Assembly: GCA_903813345.2 (NCBI GenBank)
Contig: CAIIXF020000009.1
Coordinates: 23,521,759-23,585,758 of the forward strand
DNA from: Owenia fusiformis
Taxonomy: Eukaryota > Annelida > Polychaeta > Sabellida > Oweniidae
Length of the DNA stretch: 64,000 bases
Reading direction: 5' to 3'
In this document: piece after piece, positions 56,112-64,000 of the stretch
How positions within the stretch are numbered: the stretch's first letter is position 1
How the letters are laid out: each line of letters begins with the position of its first letter
The notes under the pieces: generated by a model
Database searches by the model: none
What the model was told of the DNA's origin: nothing
The model's input: only the letters and a program-made list of their open reading frames with translations
Position numbers and translations under genes: made by a program

Positions 56112-57366
56112 AAGGCCCGGTCACACCGCCCGGACGTTGCTGGAGCGTTCCTTGAACGTTGAAAAAATTCATCAACGCTCGTCAACGCGCACAAAATGGG
56201 GAAAAAAACAAAAACACCGGCGTTGGCTTAGCGGTGCACCGCTGAAGCCGGCGTTGCTTTAGCGTTGGTTAAGCGGTTGCGAGCGGTTGCGAGCGGTAGC
56301 TAGCGTTTGTTTAGCGGTAATGCGAGCGTTTGTATAGCGGCGTTCTGCGCATGAGAGCATTGCTTCGGCGGGGGTATAAATAGCAGCAGCGTTGGTTTAG
56401 CAGCATATCGCGTTTGACTACTGAGCTGAACGGATCTATTCAGTTGAATAATTGAAGTTTATTGTGACCCTTCCTTAAATATATTTCCCGTGTGGCCCGT
56501 GTCACCCAAGTATTTGTTAATTGCAAACTTCTTCCAATATGGACATAAATAATGAAACCCTCTCCTTTTAACTCCTGACATTAATTAGCGTTAACCAAAC
56601 GATTGAGGTGGAGGTGTTAGCCTGCAATAACCATTGGGAAATTATTTCAAGTGGGAAGTGTTTAAGAGTAAAGACCTTTATTGGAATTTGTAACTTTAAC
56701 AAAACTCCTTCAAGGATTAAAGAAGAAATGTTTTAAATCTAAAGTGCTTCTATTAATGTAATATGACATTAAGAATGAATAACATTACAATTTTCTTTAA
56801 TAATCGTGGTGCATTTCTCCACGTATTTATAGCCAAATTCTGGTCCCGCTCCGACACCTCTATACCAACGCCAAAGCAAAGTTCATCGCCGCCATGGAAC
56901 GCTGCGACAACGTCCGACACCGTTCCAACAACCCCATGTACGCTGATAAAACGCTAACAACCGCTCCACCGACGTTTGTGAAACGTTTAACCGCCGCCCG
57001 GGCAACGCTGGCGAAGCAGCGGTGGTCCAGCGTTTAAGATTTCTGCGTTGGTCTAGCGGATTCAAGCGTCCACGAACTTGCGTCTAGCGGTGTCAAACTT
57101 TGACTGGGCGTTGGTGGAGCGGTGATAAACTTTGCCAGGGCGTAAAATTTCCCTTTTTCAACGCTCGCAATATTTTGAGCAGCTCAAAACTTTTGGAGCG
57201 TTAGGATGGCCACTCGAGAAACATCCACGTTGGCCGAGCGCTTACAGCGTTGCTTTAACGGATGCCAACTTTTGTTAAACGGTGGTGAACGTTTACGAGC
57301 GTTGATGATTTTTTTTCAACGTTCAAGGAACGCTCCAGCAACGTTTAGGCGGTGTGACCGGGCCTT
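56112..57366. mobile_element. 1.25-kb element with GC-rich repetitive arms, AAGGCCCGGTCACACCG ends
   Basis: Ends AAGGCCCGGTCACACCGCCC and the complement, flanked by TA (56110-56111, 57367-57368). The arms (about 56112-56400 and 56850-57366) are GC-rich and built of AGCGGTTGCG / AGCGTTGG / AACGCT units in inverse, unlike the surrounding AT-rich DNA. The 450-bp core is AT-rich. Open frames inside are arm translations. A G(G)CCCGGTCACAC terminus is common in small invertebrate DNA transposons. Confidence 0.88.
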
Positions 57367-57368
57367 TA

Positions 57369-59124
57369 GGAAACGAGGCACCTGTCTACATTTTGTAACA
57401 ATGAAACGAGGCAATGTTTGACTTGCAACGAGGCAACTATTCTTTCTGTGATAGTGTCCATTTAATGATCTTATTTCCACCGTTCTGGTCACATACGACC
57501 GATTACGTTTTACACGATATACACAGTGGCATAGCTACGTGTACGCCAAGTACGCCCAGGCGTACTCTCAAATTTTAAGGAAAAATAAAATTAACCTGAT
57601 TAATTGTGATGAAAAATAAATATTTTACCAAGAGATAGAAATCGATAGGAGATCTATGAAGACTCGTGTTAATAAATAAAAAAGTTCTCGATTATTTCAT
57701 TTTCTTTGTTTTGAATCAGTTAGCTACTGATAATTAGAGAATTTTATTTCGTTTCAGTTGAGTTGACATTGTAATTGTGTATTCTTCAATGGCGGCCCCA
57801 GCAAGAGCTCCCGGCGTTGATGGCCAAAATGCCCTAATACGTCACTTCCGCTGAATAGAAAAAGTAGTATTCAAAAATAAATGTAGTCCCAACACAATTG
57901 TGATCATGACGAGTCAGTAAGCTAGTATGTAGGCACAGCTGTCATCTTTTTGCAATGACAACATGCCATTTCTTCTGAAAATGCGTTTATTTGGGTTATC
58001 TGAAGGAAAATTTCGAGTCAAGTGGCGCATTGTTATGTTTTACCTGCAACAGCAAGAAATACACTTAGTAAAATTACGTAATGGAACTCTGACTTAGGAT
58101 TGTTATTATGTTTGGCATTATAGCCATTACGTTGAGTAGTTCTGTTGAATAAGAATTGTTGTCATGTTTGACATTATAGCCATGACTTTGAATAGTAGAC
58201 TAGTTCATGTATTGTCCCAGACACTTCTAAAGTGCCCAATGTTTCTGGGGGACAGGTATGGGGGACAAATACTTGCTGCCCATCTGGCACCCCAACCCCT
58301 GCCCCACCTCCCCCTCTGGCACCCCCCTTTGACACCCCCAAAATTTGAAAAAACGTTATACCCTATAAGGGGTGAATTGAGAAATCAATCAATAAATAAA
58401 TAATATTGACTCATACACTTTAAAAGTGCCCAGAAAGTACCAAATACATCATCTTAAAAATGTAAAATTTTCTAGGAAAGTTGGCCACCCCTCACACTAC
58501 CAACAAAACACCCCAAAAACTAAACTAGCAGAAATCACTGAATGTGATCTTGAACTGGTAAAAGTTCTCAGGTGAACATTTATGCCCTTCTAGCACACCC
58601 TCCCCCTATTGTAATGTTTCTCCTAATTGGTCATACAATATAATAAAACAATAAAACAATAAAATACTACAAAATAAGCTGAGTGGCCCCAAATATAGGG
58701 AGTAACTGACCCCCCTCCCCCTTCTGACTTACGTGATTTGATTTACGTGGCAAAAAATTGACGCATTGGAATTTGAAAAAGGTTCAATTTTAGAGTCTTA
58801 CGGAGCACGATGGATGTCTTGAGTACAATTGTCGGTACGGGAGACAGTCCGATATAATGTAGATTTTCTGACCAATAGAAAAGCAGGACAACATTTACAC
58901 CACGGATGTCCGCCATTTTTGACAACGGTATCTGACTTAACCGTCAGGCTAATCCGGTGTGATTTAAGTGGAATAAAATAACTTTGCAGTTTGAAAAGTA
59001 ATCAAATAACAAAAAGGCATTTTTGTTACAATATTCATACACAAGTACCCAATTGAGCACATTTCATCTAGACAAGGCAGGGACAGGACCACTCAACAAC
59101 AGTAACGATATAATCGATAGAATA
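57369..59124. other. intergenic; upstream of MFS gene
   Basis: No exon supported. C-rich stretches CACCCCAACCCCTGCCCCAC near 58289 and CCCCCCTCCCCCTTC near 58710 look like low-complexity remnants of a repeat. The frame of the downstream gene stays open upstream to 59023 but without an ATG. Confidence 0.4.
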
Positions 59125-60582
59125 ATGGAATTAAAAAATAAACAACTTCAGAAATACGTTTCTTTGAGTATAGGGATACTAGGATCATTATTTGGAGGAA
59201 TTGTACTCGGATTCAATGCATTTGCGATTGCCCTGAAACACACATTTAACTATACCCAGACTGAACTGGACTACATAGCGTCATTTGGAGACGTGGGAAT
59301 GTCTTTTCATCTTCCGGCAGGCATTGTCAATGACAGTTTTGGTCCCAGGGTTACATGTACTATCTCTCTCATTCTCACGACCACTGGATTTACAGTTATG
59401 TGGATGACGACAAAGTTCAGGATATTCTATAGCTCAAAGAGCTGGTTTTTATGTGTTTTTTATTTTGTTGCATCAAATGGACCCATCTATTTAACAGCAG
59501 CATCGAAGGTCGTGAACTGCAGGAACTTTGACAAAAAACACATGGGTAAGATATTCGGGCTATTTGGTGCATTTTTCGGGATGAGCCCTGCGATATTCAG
59601 CGCCATCTACGCGGGTTTATTTGTACAGGGGCATATTGACGATCCGGAAAATCAAAAACTTGGAGAATATATGCTGATGCTTGCTGTATTATCCGCTTGT
59701 ATAAATATATATGGTGTTATAATGCTAAAAACGATTCCAGAAGGAATAAATGAAGATGAAATTGAACTTTCGATTTTGTCGAAAACAAATGAAGTTAAAG
59801 CCAAAAGTGCAACCAAAGATGACCAAAGCAATGTTCTCATGGAAGAAGAAAAGGCAACGAGTGATAAAACTGCGCTAGTTGCAAAGTCGACAATACGACC
59901 GCCACTTTGGGAGGATTTGAAGTGTTGGCAAATCATTAAAACAAATCGATTCTACTACATTTTGTTGATTTGCATTATCATGGGTGGTACAGGCGGATCA
60001 TTCACAAATAACATTACAATTGTGGTGCAGTCTGCACAGATTGGCATTGACAAATTAACGTTTACAGTGATGATCCCAATTTGCTCGTCAGTAGGACAAA
60101 TCCTCGGTGGAGCGGTTCCAGATTTCATTTTTCAGAAATGGCCAGATGTACCCAAGTCATCATTTTTGTTATTTGCTGGTAGTATGTCGTGTGTCGGTCA
60201 GCTAGTTTTTGCATTTTTTAATCAAAGTTTGGCTGGTTTAATATGTGCCTCTGTAATGATGGCCGTAGCATATGGTTCATTTCACACACAACTCAATATG
60301 GTCGCTATAGAAATCTTTGGTCTGAAATACTTTGGACAAAACTTTGGAGTAATCGTGGCAGGCCATGGAATTGGAATAATTCTATGTCAAAAGCTCTTTG
60401 CTTTGAATTACGAAACATATAGCCAATCTGGATCAAAAACCTGCTTTGGAAAATACTGTACATTTTGGTATTTTGTTCTGATGACGATATTATGTTTCTG
60501 TGCAGTTTTTCTCATTTTCTGTCTGATGAAAATTGAATGGGATCGACGACTTCAACGTGAAGAAGAATTACAAGACGCCTAG
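59125..60582 (+). CDS. nodulin-like/NFD4-like major facilitator transporter, intronless
   Basis: Membrane transporter of the MFS superfamily with an N-terminal nodulin-like domain. From the first ATG of the frame (59125, MELKNKQLQKYVSLS) it is 485 residues in a single exon. Helix 1 (LGSLFGGIVLGFNAFAIALK), the YTQTELDYIASFGDVGM segment and GIVNDSFGPR between helices 2 and 3 match the plant NFD4/nodulin-like pattern, in which a short loop carries D..GPR. A long charged cytosolic loop (roughly residues 205-275) separates the two halves of about six helices each. The second half has GGTGGSFTNN and GQILGGAVPDF. Substrate unknown. Codons upstream of 59125 (back to a TTG at 59023) are open but lack an ATG. 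An upstream exon is possible but not needed. Confidence 0.9.
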   Translation: MELKNKQLQKYVSLSIGILGSLFGGIVLGFNAFAIALKHTFNYTQTELDYIASFGDVGMSFHLPAGIVNDSFGPRVTCTISLILTTTGFTVMWMTTKFRIFYSSKSWFLCVFYFVASNGPIYLTAASKVVNCRNFDKKHMGKIFGLFGAFFGMSPAIFSAIYAGLFVQGHIDDPENQKLGEYMLMLAVLSACINIYGVIMLKTIPEGINEDEIELSILSKTNEVKAKSATKDDQSNVLMEEEKATSDKTALVAKSTIRPPLWEDLKCWQIIKTNRFYYILLICIIMGGTGGSFTNNITIVVQSAQIGIDKLTFTVMIPICSSVGQILGGAVPDFIFQKWPDVPKSSFLLFAGSMSCVGQLVFAFFNQSLAGLICASVMMAVAYGSFHTQLNMVAIEIFGLKYFGQNFGVIVAGHGIGIILCQKLFALNYETYSQSGSKTCFGKYCTFWYFVLMTILCFCAVFLIFCLMKIEWDRRLQREEELQDA

Positions 60583-63278
60583 ATACATAATGTACATGAT
60601 ATCGAAAACTAACGGCTATGTAAAATACGAACGTAAATGTTTCGAGTGTTAATAGATACTTTCAAAAATATACTATACAATAGACAAATAGAGTATCTTA
60701 ATGCATTTTTGGGGTTAGGTATATATAAGAACACGATGATAACCCTTACGTGATGAGATTGTGCCATCCTTCTTCAAAGGACTTCATTTATGCTTAAATT
60801 CATATATTCAATATATACTTGTAAAATACCCTTGCAGCAAGGATGAGATTGTGCGCAATTCAATAAAAAATTGATAATTTAAGATTAAAAATCGATAAAA
60901 GTTATACAATTGATTTACAACTCATCATTAATATCGAATACTTCTGAAAGGATCACACTGTTATAGCATGACGGTTACGCCATCTCTGAAAACGAGGTTT
61001 GACTGCTATGTTCACAAAGGATCCGTACCCATCAGTGTACCTATAAGAACTTAGAAAATTATTGAAAAGGGTAAAATGGAATTCCAGAATTATTTTTATG
61101 CAATTTGAATCTTTATTAAGTATACTTTCAACAAATTACAAAAATAGAGTGGAAAAAATGGTAAAAAGGTGTTTTTTACAGTGATTCTTAACACATGTCA
61201 TGTTGACTCTTCAAATGATTAATTTTGACATATTTTCACAGAAACTTGATTAAAATCTTGAGTTTTGTAGATAGACTTAATTTCACTTTTCAATATAAGA
61301 ACTACAATGTGTCCTAATCTACTAAGCTTCATTTCATGTACCATTCATGCATAAATAGTTAGTAATCCTATTGTATTGAAAGACACCCTATTGTGTTTTT
61401 GTTGTAAACAGTAAATGACCTTCTCCATTCATTGACTGATTGAGGTACTTCCACAAACCAGACCCCCTCTGAATTTACCTTTATTGTTTAGTATTGACAC
61501 TATTTTATAATTCAAACATGAAATAAGAGAGGGTCCTAAGTGTGGAAGATACACAATATGAAAGTATAGCAAAAATTTTAGTTTCAAAAGGGAGGCCATA
61601 TTGAAATTGCCATTATAGTCAAGAATCCATTCTGCCTTGAATGTATTGCTTAAGGTAGGTGCAACATAGAACCATGGGCTTTCAATAGCAGGGGGCGAGT
61701 GTCCGAAATCGCCGTTTGTTTTCGATAATTCGCCGTTTGTTAGAAGTCAAATGTTGTCTAAGATTTGGGGGAAAATGAAAGTCTTCTATAGACTATCCTT
61801 TATTTTATTCAGCGATCTTGTTTTGCACTTCCTTGTCTATGATTTGTACCTCAGTTTCGAACTGCAATGGAACTCACTATAATCGTAAAGATCACTTGAT
61901 CTCAACACCGTCCAATTTTGTACCCGTTTGGGCTATGCATTTTAGATCACTATCTGACCACTATCATGTGCATGATAATTCAAATTCGAACCTTTGGTAT
62001 GATCAGACTTGGTTATTTTCCACTGGACATGCAGTTACATGTATGATTGATACAACTCTGTCCAACCAGTCACAGTACAGTCTACCCTGCGTGCAAAGTC
62101 TAGTTAAACTACTGAAGACGAAGAAGCTCTCTTTTAAGAAGTGAAGTCAAACGAATGCAAAGGGTAAGTACAGTCCTTCCAATGGGTGTAAAATTGTATA
62201 AATCAGTTAAAGGCCCCATATAAAGTTTAAACCACTCTGGCTTATATTTTTGTCTTATCCAATGTTATCAAAGCGTGAAATGTGAAACTTTTTATTAATT
62301 TCAAAAATGTTTTTGAAGGACTTTTTGTTTAAAATATCGTAAATTTATTCAAAACTAACTTTAAGAGGTCACACTTATCCTTTAAAGCGATAATTCACAC
62401 CGATGCATAGCAATCATCCTCACTTGTTTTTTTTGCCGACAAAATCAAGAAAATTGGTTGATAGATGAGCGAGCAATGAACTCATCCATGCATGAAAGTG
62501 GTTCAGGGAAAGATGCATTTCAAAATTTTAATTCTCATAGAAACCAATGGTAAACTGATATTAAAAACATATTCATCCTTTTAACCTGGTTAGACAGTCA
62601 AATTGGTTTATTTTTTAAGTTTAGCATATTTAGAAAAGATTGACATTGAAAAATGTTGCCACCTTAGAAGTGATGTCACGATGTGATCACTTAGGTTGAA
62701 AATATTTTCGATATGCTAAATCATTAAATTGGCACATTAGATATAACATTCTATTTTTAACAAAGTGTGTCCGTTATATATTGGTGTTAAAAAGATATAG
62801 AGGTTCTTCACCCTGGGTATAGTCTGTCACGTGACTTCATGGATGACGTGTGCGCGAGTGATTCGCATTTTCTTTCGCTTGAGGTTTGTAATCACACTTT
62901 TTACATGTTTTAAGATTTTGTATCTCTGTGAAACTTGTCCCGTACCATCAATGTCTGAAGACGATCTAATTCACCAAATATCTCATCCAAGCGTGTCCCG
63001 GTTAAACGGTCAAGCCAAGTAACTTAGTCAACATTCGATAATCGTATGTTCATCAGTATTTACTAAGAATGGTGCCACAATTGAAGTAAACCTCTGGTTA
63101 ATTATTTTCAATAAACCTATTAGCAAACGTGTAAATGATAATTTTGATGTTCTGTTACATGTTGGTGAAGCAATCTTTGGGATAAGACCTAAATTTCTGA
63201 TTTTCCACTGTGTCCCTGTATACCCCTACTTCAAAAGATGTATGTTATTTGTCATTTTTCATAATGAACCAACCATAA
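60583..63278. other. 3' flank of MFS gene, no further gene supported
   Basis: AT-rich. Holds copy 2 of the ~80-bp dispersed repeat (62087-62166: CTGCGTGCAAAGTCTAGTTA, GAAGCTCTCTTTTAAGAAGT, GAAGTCAAACGAATGCAAAG) and the motif GAACCATGGGCTTTCAA at 61671. Open frames at 61818-62144 and 62831-63022 have no recognisable domain or splice context. Confidence 0.5.
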
Positions 63279-63704
63279 ATGTATTTTTTCTTGTCTACAT
63301 ACAGAATGAACTTTCTGTTTTTAAATATTGCAAGATGGTACTGCATTTATTTGTTCATGATAAGGAGCAAACAAATGCGTGTCAATTTACACTGTAATAT
63401 CCTACATACTTATATTTCAAGGGTAGTATTGAAGCATAATCAAGAAAATCCATGTTTTCAAATGGATTCATCCTTTTCAAAGAAGGTAAATGAGGATATG
63501 CGGTTTGAAAAACTAACAACTTGTTTCAAGTTCTTACAATTCTTGGTTAAAACAAATAATTTGAAAGTTGTGATTTCGAATGTAATATCCTACTCAATGA
63601 AATTAGTTGATATTTGTGAATTTTTTCTTTCGGAATGCACATTGCTGGATAACAGAACCTTGCCTTGTTCGAGATGCACGAAAAGTGTAATTGTTAATAC
63701 TTGA
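63279..63704 (+). other. unexplained 141-codon open frame
   Basis: The longest non-gene open frame in the right part of the window. It starts after TCTACATACAG, which could be a splice acceptor (63294-63304), so the true exon could begin at 63305. The composition is Lys/Asn/Phe-rich, with a cysteine pair (CSRC) near the end. No family recognised. In AT-rich DNA such a frame can occur by chance. Confidence 0.2.
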
Positions 63705-64000
63705 CGTCGTTTGGATATTTGGATGTGATTGACGTTTTCGTTAATCTCCTACCACTGTAACTTCCAACTTAATTTTTGGAAGCCAAATGTGATAGTCACG
63801 AATTGTTATTTTAGTCACACGTTTATGCATACATCATGTGTGTACATTAACTGTCGAATACATGCCGACTTACATTTTTATAAATATTACAGTTAACTCA
63901 AATCATCAATTCTCGAAACGGTATATCATATAACCTGGTGAGTTTAATGTTTCATTTTAATTTATAATTATGGTATCAGATTTGAGTATGATATAAGTCG
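63705..64000. other. no feature seen
   Basis: AT-rich sequence to the window edge. Confidence 0.4.

Noticed and set aside
56763-57421. ORFs rich in Arg/Thr
   Set aside because: Translations of AGCGGT/AACGCT repeats in transposon arms.
59023-59124. 34 extra codons at the front of the MFS protein
   Set aside because: The frame opens at TTG without an ATG. The first ATG (59125) lies at the expected distance from helix 1.
61818-62144. 108-codon open frame
   Set aside because: No domain, no splice context, and its end lies inside an 80-bp dispersed repeat.

Overview
The window is AT-rich animal nuclear DNA. Coding exons are short and split by long introns with GT/AG boundaries, or sit in isolated intronless genes, and most of the rest is transposon and satellite sequence. 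A cilium gene, a Ggamma subunit, a UGA-coded deiodinase, an NFD4-like transporter and many small DNA transposons fit a marine invertebrate bilaterian (hemichordate, echinoderm, cephalochordate or mollusc). I cannot fix the phylum from sequence alone. No bacterial-type operons, tRNA, rRNA or CRISPR were seen.

Layout. 1-2.3 kb: a dimeric satellite, then the last two coding exons of an unidentified + strand gene. 3-10.2 kb: repeats only, including an 849-bp fold-back element. 11-18.4 kb: a two-exon + strand gene for a 64-residue G-protein gamma subunit (GNG13-like) whose 7.2-kb intron is full of small transposons. 21.4-38.0 kb: a complete - strand IFT70/TTC30 gene, convergent with the Ggamma gene, in 15 exons (647 residues). 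40.3-42.8 kb: a + strand protein with the biotin-protein-ligase N-terminal (glutamine-amidotransferase-like) domain, divergent from IFT70. 46.9-47.6 kb: an intronless iodothyronine deiodinase with an in-frame UGA selenocysteine codon. 48.7-57.4 kb: a dense block of inverted-repeat DNA transposons. 59.1-60.6 kb: an intronless nodulin-like/NFD4-like MFS transporter. 60.6-64 kb: no gene I can support, apart from an unexplained 141-codon open frame.

The two most interesting signals are these. (1) IFT70 has a tandem set of alternative exons for one and the same protein segment. Two 77-nt copies are separated by only 60 nt and a third 71-nt copy lies further upstream. Joining any two gives a stop codon and skipping all of them shifts the frame, so exactly one must be used. 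(2) Five separate inverted-repeat elements have ends beginning 5'-CA (four of them 5'-CAC) and perfect 5-bp target duplications (AACAA, ACACT, CTATT, AAAAT, TGTAT). Two of them share the terminus CACCCTA. This combination recalls the Transib/RAG-like group, but no transposase was seen, so the assignment is a hypothesis.

The genes are functionally unrelated (cilium, signalling, thyroid-hormone-type metabolism, transport). Nothing suggests a cluster with a common job.
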